Positions 17,752-27,131 are shown, counted from the stretch's first letter. The stretch: 64,000 nucleotides of DNA from Massilia agilis (GCF_024756255.1 NZ_JANUHB010000003.1:558001-622000), one strand, 5' to 3'. Notes: generated from the letters alone by a model not told the origin. Program-made: numbers and translations.

Positions 17752-19542
17752 ATGGGTCAGTACGTCGCGCCAATCCGGGACATGCAGTTTGTGCTGCATG
17801 AACTCCTCAACGTCACCGAGGAATTCAAGAACCTGCCGCGCTACCAGGAGATCGACGCCGACATCATCAACCAGGTGCTGGAAGAGGGCGCGAAGTTCAC
17901 GCAGGAGGTGCTGTTCCCGCTGAACCACAGTGGCGACCGCGAGGGCTGCCACTACGACAAGGAAACCAAGAAGGTCACCACGCCGAAGGGTTTCAAAGAA
18001 GCGTATAAACAGTATGTCGAAGGCGGCTGGGCCGCGCTGGCGTGCGACGCGGAGTACGGCGGCCAGGGCCTGCCGGTCTCGCTGAACAACTCGTTCTACG
18101 AGATGCTCAACTCGTCCAACCAGGCATGGTCGATGTACCCGGGCCTGTCGCACGGCGCCTACGAGTGCCTGAAGGAGCACGGCACCGATGAGCAGAAAAC
18201 CGTGTACCTGCCCAAGCTGGCTTCGGGCGAGTGGACCGGCACCATGTGCCTGACCGAGGCGCACTGCGGCACCGACCTGGGCCTGTTGCGCACCAAGGCC
18301 GAGCCGCAGGGCGACGGCTCCTACAGCATCACCGGCTCCAAGATCTTCATCTCGGCCGGCGAGCATGACATGTCCGAGAACATCATCCACCTGGTGCTGG
18401 CGCGCCTGCCGGACGCGCCCACTGGCTCGAAGGGCATCTCGCTGTTCCTGGTGCCCAAGTTCATTCCGGATGCAAGTGGCCAGCCGGGCGCGCGCAACGG
18501 CATCGCCTGCGGCGCGATCGAAGAGAAGATGGGCATCCACGGCAACGCCACCTGCCAGATGAACCTGGACGGCGCAAAAGGCTGGCTGATCGGCCAGCCG
18601 AACAAGGGCCTGAACGCGATGTTCGTGTTCATGAACGCAGCGCGCCTGGGCGTGGGCATGCAGGGCCTGGGCCTGACCGAAGTGGCGTACCAGAATGCGC
18701 TGGTGTACGCGAAAGACCGCATCCAGATGCGCAGCCTGTCCGGCCCCAAGGCGCCGGACCGCCCGGCCGACCCGATCATCGTGCACCCGGACGTCCGCCG
18801 CATGCTGCTGACCGCCAAGGCCTATGCCGAAGGCGCGCGCGCCTTCACCTCGTACGTCGCGCTGCAGATCGACCGCGAACTGAACCACCCGGACGAGGAA
18901 GTACGCAAGGAAGCGGCCGACGAGGTGGCGCTGCTGACCCCGATCGTCAAGGCCTTCCTGACCGATAACGCCTGGATCTCGACCTCGGAGGCGCTGCAGG
19001 TGTACGGCGGCCACGGCTACATCGCCGAGTGGGGCATGGAGCAGTACGTGCGCGATGCGCGCATTAACATGATCTACGAAGGCACCAACACGGTGCAGTC
19101 GCTCGACCTGTTGGGCCGCAAGATCCTGATGGACAACGGCGCCAAGCTGCGCAAGTTCGGCGAGAAGATCAAGTCCTTCGTCGAGGACAACGGCCTGTCC
19201 GAGGAGATGAGCGAATTCGTCACCCCGCTGGGCGAACTGGGCGAGAAGGTCACCAAGCTGACCATGGAAATCGGCATGAAGGCCTTCCAGAACCAGGACG
19301 AAGTGGGCGCCGCCGCCGTGCCGTACCTGCGCGTGGCCGGCCACCTGGTGTTCAGCTACTTCTTCGCGCAGATGGCGAAGATCGCGCTGGAGAAGAAGGA
19401 CTCGGGCGACCGCTTCTACGAAGCCAAGCTCGCCACCGCGCGCTTCTACTTTGCGCGCCTGTACCCCGAGACCGCAATGCTGATCCGCCAGGCCCGTTCC
19501 GGCGCATCGAACCTGCTGGCGCTCGACGCAGAACTGTTCTAA
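17752..19542 (+). CDS. Acyl-CoA dehydrogenase
   Basis: 596-residue FAD enzyme for the first step of fatty-acid beta-oxidation. It has the long form of the family, with an N-terminal extension (YVAPIRDMQFVLHELLNV) and an extra C-terminal domain after the core. Core features: MCLTEAHCGTDLGLLRTKA (FAD and substrate region), the KIFISAGEHDM segment and the late MIYEGTNTVQSLDLLGRK with the candidate catalytic Glu. SD CAGGAG precedes the ATG. It is followed by a family A repeat and the FadB-like gene. Confidence 0.95.
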   Translation: MGQYVAPIRDMQFVLHELLNVTEEFKNLPRYQEIDADIINQVLEEGAKFTQEVLFPLNHSGDREGCHYDKETKKVTTPKGFKEAYKQYVEGGWAALACDAEYGGQGLPVSLNNSFYEMLNSSNQAWSMYPGLSHGAYECLKEHGTDEQKTVYLPKLASGEWTGTMCLTEAHCGTDLGLLRTKAEPQGDGSYSITGSKIFISAGEHDMSENIIHLVLARLPDAPTGSKGISLFLVPKFIPDASGQPGARNGIACGAIEEKMGIHGNATCQMNLDGAKGWLIGQPNKGLNAMFVFMNAARLGVGMQGLGLTEVAYQNALVYAKDRIQMRSLSGPKAPDRPADPIIVHPDVRRMLLTAKAYAEGARAFTSYVALQIDRELNHPDEEVRKEAADEVALLTPIVKAFLTDNAWISTSEALQVYGGHGYIAEWGMEQYVRDARINMIYEGTNTVQSLDLLGRKILMDNGAKLRKFGEKIKSFVEDNGLSEEMSEFVTPLGELGEKVTKLTMEIGMKAFQNQDEVGAAAVPYLRVAGHLVFSYFFAQMAKIALEKKDSGDRFYEAKLATARFYFARLYPETAMLIRQARSGASNLLALDAELF

Positions 19543-19553
19543 GACCACCATCA

Positions 19554-19633
19554 CGTCGTTCCGGCGCAAGCCGGAGCCCATGCTGAGCGTGAATGCCAGC
19601 TCAGCATGGGTCCCGGCTTCCGCCGGGACGACG
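19554..19633. repeat. Palindromic intergenic repeat, family A copy 3
   Basis: Compact copy: left arm CGTCGTTCCGGCGCAAGCC to CCCATGCTGAG, a short centre, right arm CTCAGCATGGGTCCCGGC to GCCGGGACGACG. It fills nearly the whole gap between the acyl-CoA dehydrogenase and FadB-like genes, inside an apparent operon. Confidence 0.85.
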
Positions 19634-19653
19634 GCTAACTCAAGGAAAACAAT

Positions 19654-22050
19654 ATGACTAATTTCATCGTCAAGAAAGTGGCTGTCCTGGGCGCCGGCGT
19701 GATGGGTGCCCAGATTGCCGCGCAGTGCGTCAACGCCAAGGTGCCTGTGGTGCTGTTCGACCTGCCGGCCAAGGAGGGTGCCAAGAACGGCATCGTCCAG
19801 CGCGCCATCGAGAACCTGAAGAAGCTGAGCCCCGCCCCGCTGGGCAACAAGGAAGACGCCGACCTGATCCTGGCCGCCAACTACGAGGACAACCTCGACG
19901 TGCTGGCCGGCTGCGACCTGATCATCGAAGCCATCGCCGAGCGCATGGACTGGAAGCACGACCTGTACAAGAAGGTCGCCCCGCACATCGGCCCGAACGC
20001 GATCTTCGCGACCAACACTTCGGGCCTGTCGATCGAGAAGCTGTCCGAAGGTTTTGACGCCGAGCTGAAGGCACGCTTCTGCGGCGTGCACTTCTTTAAC
20101 CCGCCGCGCTACATGCACCTGGTCGAGCTGATCCCGACCGCAGCGACCCGCCCGGAGATCCTCGACCAGCTCGAGACCTTCCTCACCACCACCCTGGGCA
20201 AGGGCGTGGTGCGCGCCAAGGACACCCCGAACTTCATCGCCAACCGCGTCGGCATCTTCGGCATGCTGGCCACGATGCACGAAGCAGAGAAGTTCGGCCT
20301 GTCGGTGGACGTGGTGGACGACCTGACCGGCGCCAAGCTGGGCCGCGCCAAGTCGGGCACCTTCCGCACCGCCGATGTGGTGGGCCTGGACACGATGGGC
20401 CACGTCATCAAGACCATGCAGGACAACCTGGCCGATGACCCGTTCTTCAGCGTGTACAAAACGCCGGACGTGCTGGCCAAGCTGATCGAGAAGGGCGCGC
20501 TGGGCCAGAAATCGAAGGCCGGTTTCTACAAGAAGGTCGGCAAGGACATCATGCGCCTAGACTTCGCCAGCGGCGAATACGTGCCGGGCGGCGCCAAGGC
20601 TGCCGACATCGTTGGCCGTATCCTGAAGGAGAAGGACCCGGCCAAGAAGATGAAGGCGATGCGCGAATCGACCAACCCGCAGGCGCAGTTCCTGTGGGCG
20701 ATCTTCCGCGATGCCTTCCACTACATCGCCGTGCACCTGGAGAGCATCGCCGACAACGCGCGCGACATCGACTTTGCGATGCGCTGGGGCTTTGGCTGGA
20801 GCACCGGTCCGTTCGAGACCTGGCAGGCGGCTGGCTGGAGCACCATCGCACAGTGGGTCAAGGAAGACATCGACGCGGGCAAGGCGCTGTGCAATGCGCC
20901 GCTGCCGGCCTGGGTGTTCGAAGCCCCGGTTGCCGAGAAAGGCGTCCACACCGCGGAAGGCTCGTATTCGCCGAGCCGCAAGACCTACGTGCCGCGCTCG
21001 ACCCTGCCCGTGTACGAGCGCCAGGAATTCCGCGCGCCCGTGCTTGGCGGCGGCGGCAACGATCCGAAGACCTTTGGCACCACCGTGTTCGAGGATGACT
21101 CGGTACGCCTGTGGCACACCGGCGACGATGTGCTGATCTTCTCGAGCAAGACCAAGATGCACGTCATCGGCGATGGCGTCACCAAGGGCCTGAAGCGCGC
21201 GATCGCGGAAGCGGAGCAGAACTACAAGGGCCTGGTGATCTGGCAACCGGATTCGGCGGAAGGCGGCGCATTCTCGGCCGGCGCAGACCTGCAATCGGCC
21301 CTGCCGGCCTACATGGCCGGTGGCGCCAAGGCGATGGAGCCGCTGGTGCGCGAACTGCAGGACACCTTCATGGCGATGAAGTACTCGAACATCCCCGTGG
21401 TGGCGGCCGTGGCCGGCCTGGCGCTGGGTGGCGGCTGCGAAATGGTCCTGCACGCGTCCAAGCGCGTGGCTGCCCTCGAGTCGTACATTGGCCTGGTGGA
21501 AGTGGGCGTGGGCCTGGTGCCGGCCGGCGGCGGCCTGAAGGAGTGCGCGGTGCGCGCGGCCAATGAGGCCAAGGGCAACGACATCCTGCAGTTCCTGAAG
21601 AACGGCTTCACCAACGCGGCCATGGCCAACGTGTCCAAGTCGGCGCTGGAAGCCAAGGCGATGGGCTACCTGAAGGAAGACGACATCATCGTCTTTAACA
21701 TCTACGAGCTGCTGCACGTGGCCAAGACGACCGCGCGTTCGATGTTCGACGCCGGCTACCGCGCGCCGCTGCGTCGCCCGGTCCCGGTGACCGGCCGCTA
21801 CGGCTGGGCGACGATCCGCGGCCAGCTGGTCAACATGCGCGACGGCGGGTTCATCTCGGCGTACGACTACCACCTGGGCGACACCATCGCCGAGATCGTG
21901 ACCGGCGGCGACATCGACCAGGGCAGCTACGTGTCCGAGCAGTGGCTGCTCGACATGGAGCGCCGCGCCTTCATCGCGCTGCTGTCCAACCCGAAGACCC
22001 AGGAACGCATCATGGGCATGATGCAGACCGGTAAGCCGGTGCGCAACTGA
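19654..22050 (+). CDS. 3-hydroxyacyl-CoA dehydrogenase/enoyl-CoA hydratase, bifunctional
   Basis: 798 residues. The order is dehydrogenase first, hydratase last, the reverse of E. coli FadB and like the FadN type. An NAD-binding Rossmann motif opens the protein (VAVLGAGVMGAQIAAQCV), the dehydrogenase signature HFFNPPRYMHLVELIP follows, and the crotonase domain starts near residue 500 (GGAFSAGADL, VAGLALGGGCEMVLHA, GLVPAGGG). It performs the second and third steps of beta-oxidation. SD AAGGAAAA precedes the ATG. The thiolase gene follows after 25 bases. Confidence 0.94.
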   Translation: MTNFIVKKVAVLGAGVMGAQIAAQCVNAKVPVVLFDLPAKEGAKNGIVQRAIENLKKLSPAPLGNKEDADLILAANYEDNLDVLAGCDLIIEAIAERMDWKHDLYKKVAPHIGPNAIFATNTSGLSIEKLSEGFDAELKARFCGVHFFNPPRYMHLVELIPTAATRPEILDQLETFLTTTLGKGVVRAKDTPNFIANRVGIFGMLATMHEAEKFGLSVDVVDDLTGAKLGRAKSGTFRTADVVGLDTMGHVIKTMQDNLADDPFFSVYKTPDVLAKLIEKGALGQKSKAGFYKKVGKDIMRLDFASGEYVPGGAKAADIVGRILKEKDPAKKMKAMRESTNPQAQFLWAIFRDAFHYIAVHLESIADNARDIDFAMRWGFGWSTGPFETWQAAGWSTIAQWVKEDIDAGKALCNAPLPAWVFEAPVAEKGVHTAEGSYSPSRKTYVPRSTLPVYERQEFRAPVLGGGGNDPKTFGTTVFEDDSVRLWHTGDDVLIFSSKTKMHVIGDGVTKGLKRAIAEAEQNYKGLVIWQPDSAEGGAFSAGADLQSALPAYMAGGAKAMEPLVRELQDTFMAMKYSNIPVVAAVAGLALGGGCEMVLHASKRVAALESYIGLVEVGVGLVPAGGGLKECAVRAANEAKGNDILQFLKNGFTNAAMANVSKSALEAKAMGYLKEDDIIVFNIYELLHVAKTTARSMFDAGYRAPLRRPVPVTGRYGWATIRGQLVNMRDGGFISAYDYHLGDTIAEIVTGGDIDQGSYVSEQWLLDMERRAFIALLSNPKTQERIMGMMQTGKPVRN

Positions 22051-22075
22051 CGCTGAACAGAACAGGACGACCAAC

Positions 22076-23272
22076 ATGAGCAAACAACTTCAAGACGCAT
22101 ACATCGTCGCAGCGACCCGTACCCCGATCGGCAAGGCGCCGCGCGGCGTGTTCAACAAGACCCGTCCGGACGACCTGCTGGTGGCCGCCATCCAGGGCGC
22201 AATGAAGCAGGTGCCGAACCTGGACCCGAACGTGATCGTCGACGCCATCGTCGGCTGCTCGTTCCCCGAGGCCGAGCAGGGCTTCAACGTGGCGCGCCAG
22301 GCCGTGGTGCTGGCGGGCCTGCCCAAGACCGTGGGCGGCGTCACCGTCAACCGTTACTGCGCATCGGGCATCACCGCGCTGGCCATGGCAGCAGACCGCA
22401 TCCGCGTGGGCGAGGCCGACGTGCTGATCGCCGGCGGTGTTGAGTCGATGTCGATGGTGCCGATGATGGGCCATCACCCGTCGATCAACATGCGCGTGTT
22501 CGAGGACGACAACGTCGGCCTGGCCTACGGCATGGGCCTGACCGCCGAGAAGGTGGCCGAGCAGTGGAAGGTGTCGCGCGAAGACCAGGACGCATTCGGC
22601 CTGGAGTCGCACCGCCGCGCCATCGCCGCGCAGCAGGCCGGTCTCTTCAAGGACGAGATCACGCCGGTCGAAGTCGTGAACCGCAAGCCGGACCTGGCCA
22701 GCGGCGAGATCAAGATCAGCCGCCGCATGGTGGAGCTGGACGAAGGCCCGCGCGCCGACGCCAGCATGGAATCGATGGCCAAGCTCAAGCCGGTGTTCGC
22801 GGCCAAGGGTTCGGTCACGGCCGCGACCTCGTCGCAGATGTCCGACGGCGCCGGTGCGCTGATCGTGGTGAGCGAGAAGATCCTCAAGGAGCACAACCTG
22901 ACCCCGCTGGCGAAGTTCTCGTCGTTCGCGGTGCGCGGCGTGCCGCCCGAGATCATGGGCATCGGTCCCAAGTTCGCGATTCCGGCGGCCTGCGCCGCGG
23001 CGGGCATCAGCCAGGACCAGCTGGACTGGATCGAGCTGAACGAAGCGTTTGCCGCGCAGGCGCTGGCCGTGATCCGCGACCTGGGGCTGGACACCAGCAA
23101 GGTCAACCCGATGGGCGGCGCGATTGCGCTGGGCCACCCGCTGGGCGCGACCGGCGCCATCCGCGCCGCGACCGTGGTGCACGCGCTGCGTCGTAACAGC
23201 CTGAAGTACGGCATGGTGACGATGTGCGTGGGCGCGGGCATGGGTGCGGCTGGTATCATCGAGCGCGTCTGA
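22076..23272 (+). CDS. fadA: Acetyl-CoA C-acyltransferase (3-ketoacyl-CoA thiolase)
   Basis: 398-residue thiolase that cleaves 3-ketoacyl-CoA to acetyl-CoA and a shortened acyl-CoA. The nucleophilic Cys is in VNRYCASGITAL (about residue 94); the second active-site blocks are GGAIALGHPLGATGA and the C-terminal CVGAGMGAAGI with the second Cys. Length and motifs fit degradative thiolases, and the gene directly follows the FadB-like gene. The symbol fadA is by role; a specific subtype cannot be fixed from sequence alone. Confidence 0.93.
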   Translation: MSKQLQDAYIVAATRTPIGKAPRGVFNKTRPDDLLVAAIQGAMKQVPNLDPNVIVDAIVGCSFPEAEQGFNVARQAVVLAGLPKTVGGVTVNRYCASGITALAMAADRIRVGEADVLIAGGVESMSMVPMMGHHPSINMRVFEDDNVGLAYGMGLTAEKVAEQWKVSREDQDAFGLESHRRAIAAQQAGLFKDEITPVEVVNRKPDLASGEIKISRRMVELDEGPRADASMESMAKLKPVFAAKGSVTAATSSQMSDGAGALIVVSEKILKEHNLTPLAKFSSFAVRGVPPEIMGIGPKFAIPAACAAAGISQDQLDWIELNEAFAAQALAVIRDLGLDTSKVNPMGGAIALGHPLGATGAIRAATVVHALRRNSLKYGMVTMCVGAGMGAAGIIERV

Positions 23273-23287
23273 TCGACTTGTAGCAGA

Positions 23288-23350
23288 CCGCGTGGGCACG
23301 GGTGCCCACCCTACAGTGTCAAGGTAGGGTGGGCACTCGTGCCCACGCGG
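23288..23350. repeat. Palindromic repeat, family B copy 1
   Basis: Near-perfect inverted repeat with 27-base arms (23288-23314 and 23324-23350), one mismatch, and a 9-base centre. Arms start CCGCGTGGGCACGGGTGCCC; within each arm GTGGGCA and TGCCCAC can also pair. A TTTT follows, so it could end the fadA transcript. A second copy pair lies at 24170-24285, on the far side of the next gene. Confidence 0.9.
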
Positions 23351-23384
23351 TTTTCACGCGACTAAAAAACTGGGGAGACACTGC

Positions 23385-24164
23385 ATGGAAATTGTGACGA
23401 CCAAGGCCAACGGCATCCTGGCCATTGAATTCAACCGTCCGGAGCGCAAGAACGCGATCACCGGCGCCATGTACAAGGCCGTGGCAGACGCGCTGCTGGA
23501 CGGCGACCAGGACAGCGTGGTGCGCGCCGTGCTCATCACCGGCAAGCCGGAGATATTCACCGCCGGGAACGACCTGGACGACTTCCTCAACAACGTGAAG
23601 CCGGAAGACGGCTCGATGGGCATCGACCGCCCGGTGTTCCAGTTCATGCGCGCGCTGGCGGGCATGAACAAGCCGGTGGTGGCGGCCGTGTCGGGCGCGG
23701 CTGTGGGCATCGGCACCACCATGCTGATGCACTGCGACCTGGTGTACGCGGCCGATAACGCCAAGTTCTCGCTGCCGTTCTCGCAACTGGGTCTTTGCCC
23801 GGAATTCGCTTCGTCGATACTGCTGCCGCAGCTGGCAGGCTACCCGCGCGCGGCCGAGAAGCTGCTGCTGGGCGAAGCGTTCGGGGTGCAGGAAGCGTTC
23901 GAAATGGGCCTGGTCACGCGCGTGCTGCCGGCCGGCGAATTGGCCGCGTTCGTGCAGCAGCAGATGGCCAAGCTGGTGGCGCTGCCGCCGGCATCGATCC
24001 GCGCCACCAAGGCGCTGATGAAGCGGCCGCGCACCGATGCGATCAACGACACCATGGCCGTCGAGAATAAGCAGTTCGGGGCGATGCTGCTGGGCGCCGA
24101 GGCGAAGGAAGCGTTCACCGCCTTCTTCGAGAAGCGCAAGCCCGATTTTTCGAAGTTCGACTGA
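23385..24164 (+). CDS. Enoyl-CoA hydratase/isomerase family protein
   Basis: 259-residue crotonase-fold enzyme. The oxyanion-hole strands are visible as IFTAGNDLDDFL (about residue 60) and AAVSGAAVGIGTTMLMHCDL (about 105), and FSLPFSQLGLCPEFASSIL follows. The usual catalytic Glu region reads GLCPEFASS. Probably hydration or isomerisation of unsaturated acyl-CoA alongside the preceding beta-oxidation enzymes. SD GGGGAG precedes the ATG. The gene is bracketed on both sides by family B repeats. Confidence 0.9.
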   Translation: MEIVTTKANGILAIEFNRPERKNAITGAMYKAVADALLDGDQDSVVRAVLITGKPEIFTAGNDLDDFLNNVKPEDGSMGIDRPVFQFMRALAGMNKPVVAAVSGAAVGIGTTMLMHCDLVYAADNAKFSLPFSQLGLCPEFASSILLPQLAGYPRAAEKLLLGEAFGVQEAFEMGLVTRVLPAGELAAFVQQQMAKLVALPPASIRATKALMKRPRTDAINDTMAVENKQFGAMLLGAEAKEAFTAFFEKRKPDFSKFD

Positions 24165-24169
24165 ACGCG

Positions 24170-24285
24170 GTAGGGTGGGCAGGTCTTCCTGCCCACGCGT
24201 TCAGCGCACGCTTGTGTGGCCTGAACGCTTGCCCCGGAGTGCTTGCGTCGCTTGAACGCGTGGGCGGGAGACCCGCCCACCCTAC
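24170..24285. repeat. Palindromic repeat, family B copy 2
   Basis: Two inverted arms: 24170-24203, starting GTAGGGTGGGCAGG and ending CCCACGCGTTCA, and 24253-24285, starting TGAACGCGTGGGCGGG and ending CCACCCTAC. They differ by one length change and a few bases. The centre of about 49 bases repeats parts of the TGAACGC motif. It lies between the enoyl-CoA hydratase gene and the convergent zinc-ribbon gene, so it may terminate both. Confidence 0.88.
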
Positions 24286-24297
24286 GGGAGCTTCCGG

Positions 24298-24531
24298 TTA
24301 CTTCTGGGGTGCGGTGGCTTGCAGCCCGTCTTTGAAACCCTGCGTCATGTCGGGCAGGGCGACCAACCACAGATAGCTGCCGGCAGCCAGCGCGATCGCG
24401 AGGCCGAACAGCCGTGCGCGCACCGCTTTGTTGCGGCCCTGCCGGGACGGGTCGGGCTCGCCGCATTTTGGACAGGCGGTGGCCTTTGGCGAGACTTCGG
24501 AATCGCATTGCCTGCATGAGACGAGTGCCAT
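24298..24531 (-). CDS. Small zinc-ribbon membrane protein
   Basis: 77 residues. A zinc ribbon at the N-terminus (CRQCDSEVSPKATACPKC, residues 6-23) is followed by a basic stretch and one membrane segment (about 41-58, LFGLAIALAAGSYLWLVAL). A strong SD (AAGGAGGAG) stands before the ATG at 24531. Function unknown; the zinc-ribbon plus single-helix layout is common in small bacterial membrane proteins. Confidence 0.78.
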   Translation of the reverse strand: MALVSCRQCDSEVSPKATACPKCGEPDPSRQGRNKAVRARLFGLAIALAAGSYLWLVALPDMTQGFKDGLQATAPQK

Positions 24532-24645
24532 GATCTCCTCCTTTTACTTTTGACTTATCGTTTCATCATGTTTGCGGATCGGCCAGCGCGTCAATGCCCT
24601 AGCGCGGCTCATCCTGACGAATCATCCACCGCAGCAATGCGCAGG

Positions 24646-25356
24646 TCAATTCGCATCGCATAGGTGCCGCTTGCCGGCGGGGCCGGACAGGCGCTCGGTC
24701 CAGTCCTCGGTCTGGCCGCTCGCCAGGCGGCGCGCGAAGAGTTCGCGCCAACTCGAGGGCAGCGCGGCAAGAGCGGCCAGCTCGCCGAGCACCTGCGGGC
24801 GAGTGTCCCTGTCGTACAGGGCCGCGATGATGCGCGACAGTGGCCACGCAGGATGCGGGCGCTCCAGCAGCACCAGCGCGTCCCCTGCGGCCACCCAGCC
24901 CGGCGCGAGCACGCGGTAGTACCAGCCCGTTCGCCCGCTGCGCTGGACCAGCGCGGCCATCGCAGGTTCGGCGAACCGCAGGTTCAGCTTCCAGCAGGGC
25001 TGGCGCGACTGCGATACCTGTACGATGGCGTCACCCAGGGCGAGCACGTCGCCGATGCACAGGTCCGCTTCGGTGCACCCGATGGTGGACAGGTTTTCCC
25101 CGAAGGCGCCGGAGCGCGCCAGCGATGCGCGCATACCGATGCGCGAGATCCACCACGCGTAATGCTCCAGTGCGTAGTGGTGCAGCGCTTTTGCGGGGCC
25201 GCCGTGGCGCCGAGTGTCGGCCTGGGCATCACCTTCCAGTCCGCTGCGGCCAAGCCAGCAGGGCGCGTCCAGCGCTTGCTTGGCGATGCCGCTGGCAGCA
25301 ACGGCCCCCAGCGGCGCCACCGGGCCGGCCAGCAGGGTTGTTACCGTCCAGCGCAT
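24646..25356 (-). CDS. MOSC domain protein, YiiM-like
   Basis: 236 residues. The MOSC core shows HGGPAKALHHYALEHY, SGAFGENLST, CIGDVLALGDAIVQVSQ and the conserved Cys in SRQPCWKLNLRF that ligands the molybdenum cofactor, followed by the C-terminal three-helix region after SGRTGWYYRVL. E. coli YiiM reduces N-hydroxylated purines. It starts 10 bases after the DapA-like gene and is the last member of the aldolase–DapA-like–MOSC operon. It depends on the molybdenum cofactor, as does the nitrate reductase 6 kb away, but nothing links their control. Confidence 0.86.
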   Translation of the reverse strand: MRWTVTTLLAGPVAPLGAVAASGIAKQALDAPCWLGRSGLEGDAQADTRRHGGPAKALHHYALEHYAWWISRIGMRASLARSGAFGENLSTIGCTEADLCIGDVLALGDAIVQVSQSRQPCWKLNLRFAEPAMAALVQRSGRTGWYYRVLAPGWVAAGDALVLLERPHPAWPLSRIIAALYDRDTRPQVLGELAALAALPSSWRELFARRLASGQTEDWTERLSGPAGKRHLCDAN

Positions 25357-25366
25357 CGCGGTCCGG

Positions 25367-26251
25367 TCAGCCGCGCAGGTTGGCCAGGATGGTGGCCAGC
25401 TCCGCCGTCTGCATGTCGCCCAGCGGCTGCAGCGGCGCGCGCGGCGCGCCGGCGTCGAAGTCGAGCAGCTTCAGGCCAGCCTTGACAGTGGTGGGCAAGC
25501 CGCCCCTGACGATGAACTGCAGCAGCGGCAGCTGGCGATAGAACAGCTGTCGTGCGCGTGGCAGGTCGTTGGCCTGCATCGCCTCGTACAAGGCCAGCGG
25601 CAGCTCGGCGTTCAGGTTCGGCGCGGCGGTGCACCAGCCCGTCGCTCCCGCGGCCAGCGCGGCCAGCGCGAGCGGGTTGCTGCCGTTGTAGAACGGGATG
25701 GCGCCGTCGGTCAGCTGCGCGAGCCGGTGCATGCGCTGCACGTCACCCGTGCTCTCCTTGACCATGGTGACGTTCGGGACCGCGCGGCAGATGCGGGCGA
25801 TCAGTTCCGGCGACATGTCCACGCCGCTGGTAGCCGGGTTGTTGTACAACATGATCGGAATCGAGATCGCTTCGGCGATGCGCGCGTAGTGGCCGAGGAT
25901 CTCGGCCTCGTTCAGCTTCCAGTACGAGACCGGCAGCACCATGACCGCATCCGCGCCGGCCTGCTCGGCAAAGCGGGCGCGGCGGATGGCGTTATCGGTG
26001 GTCAGGTCGGAAATGCCCACCACGACGGGCACGCGCCGGCCCACCGCGCGGATCGCGGTGTCGGCCACGCAGTCCCATTCGTGGTCCGACAGGTAGGCGC
26101 TTTCTCCTGTGCTGCCGAGCGGGGCGATGGCATGCACGCCGCTGCTGACGAGGCGCTCGACCAGCGCGGCCAGTGCCGGCGCATCCACCTCATTGTTGTG
26201 GGTGAACGGCGTGACGGGATAGGCGATGATCCCTTTGAATTGTTTGGTCAT
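25367..26251 (-). CDS. Dihydrodipicolinate synthase family lyase/aldolase
   Basis: 294-residue TIM-barrel of the DapA/N-acetylneuraminate lyase family. The Schiff-base Lys is in VTMVKESTGD (about residue 162), the catalytic Tyr in IMLYNNPATSG (about 134), and the pyruvate-binding loop is APLGSTGESAYL. Because it lies with a class II aldolase and under an XRE-cupin regulator, it is more likely a catabolic pyruvate-dependent aldolase than the biosynthetic DapA; the substrate is not determinable. SD AAGGAAC precedes the ATG. Confidence 0.88.
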   Translation of the reverse strand: MTKQFKGIIAYPVTPFTHNNEVDAPALAALVERLVSSGVHAIAPLGSTGESAYLSDHEWDCVADTAIRAVGRRVPVVVGISDLTTDNAIRRARFAEQAGADAVMVLPVSYWKLNEAEILGHYARIAEAISIPIMLYNNPATSGVDMSPELIARICRAVPNVTMVKESTGDVQRMHRLAQLTDGAIPFYNGSNPLALAALAAGATGWCTAAPNLNAELPLALYEAMQANDLPRARQLFYRQLPLLQFIVRGGLPTTVKAGLKLLDFDAGAPRAPLQPLGDMQTAELATILANLRG

Positions 26252-26274
26252 GATTGTTCCTTTGTCGTGTGGGC

Positions 26275-27057
26275 TCAGGCCAGGCAGTCGGCGTGGCGGC
26301 GCAGGGCGCGCCGCGCGTAGTAGGCGAAGGTGACGCTGTCGCGCTTGGGCGTGGAGATCCAGTCGTGCGCCTCGCGCGCCAGCGCTTCGGGCAGCGGCTT
26401 GATGGCGCCGGCGCTCATGGCCAGCAGCTGCAGGCGCGCGGCGCGTTCGATCAGGATCGCCAGCATGCAGGCTTCCTCGATGGTCTTGCCGACCACCAGC
26501 TGGCCGTGGTGGGCCAGCAGGATGGCGCGCTTGTCGCCCAGGGCGCGGGCGATGATCTCGCCTTCCTCGTTACCGACCGGGACCCCGGGCCAGGCTGGCA
26601 GGAAGGCGCAGTCGTCGTATAGTGGGCAGGTGTCCATGTGCGAGACGGCCAGCGGTTCTTCGAGCATCGACAGCGCGGCCGCATGGGTCGGGTGGGTGTG
26701 GATGATGCAGTTCACGTCCGGCCGCTGGCGATAGATCCAGGTATGGAAGCGGTTGGCGGGGTTGGGAATGCCGCGCCCGGCCAGCACCTTCAGGTCCTGG
26801 TCCACGTGGATCAGGTTCGACATCGCGATCTCGTCGAAACCCAGGCCAAGCTGCTGGGTGTAGAAACTGTCGCCGCCTTCGGCGCGGCAGGTGATCTGCC
26901 CGGCCAGCCCGGAATCGTGGCCGGCGTCGAACAAGACGCGGCAGGTGAGCGCCAGTTTCTGGCGCGCGCTCCAGCCGCTGTCGCCGAATTCCTGGGCAAG
27001 GCGTTGCTGGGCGATGGAGACAAGCTCCTGTTTGGATAGGGTCAAGGTATCAGCCAA
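26275..27057 (-). CDS. Class II aldolase/adducin family protein
   Basis: 260-residue metal-dependent aldolase or decarboxylase. Zinc ligands are visible in CIIHTHPTHAAALSM and in the later ILLAHHGQLVVGKTIEEA; the typical acidic residue precedes them. The start is TTG 27057, because an AGGAG lies six bases upstream at ideal spacing; the longer frame to 27132 would cover the operator palindrome. First gene of the operon with the DapA-like and MOSC genes (24-base gap to the next). Substrate unknown, possibly a sugar acid or hydroxy-oxo acid. Confidence 0.86.
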   Translation of the reverse strand: MADTLTLSKQELVSIAQQRLAQEFGDSGWSARQKLALTCRVLFDAGHDSGLAGQITCRAEGGDSFYTQQLGLGFDEIAMSNLIHVDQDLKVLAGRGIPNPANRFHTWIYRQRPDVNCIIHTHPTHAAALSMLEEPLAVSHMDTCPLYDDCAFLPAWPGVPVGNEEGEIIARALGDKRAILLAHHGQLVVGKTIEEACMLAILIERAARLQLLAMSAGAIKPLPEALAREAHDWISTPKRDSVTFAYYARRALRRHADCLA

Positions 27058-27131
27058 TTGGTTCTCCTGTTGCTCGATGAATGGCGTTCCCCCGCCCGGC
27101 GGGCCCACCCGACTGGAAACGAAGTGAATCA

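Noticed and set aside
16984..20403. Open frame of 1,139 codons on the minus strand opposite TetR, acyl-CoA dehydrogenase and FadB-like genes
   Set aside because: Shadow frame. The plus-strand genes show clear family motifs and SD sequences.
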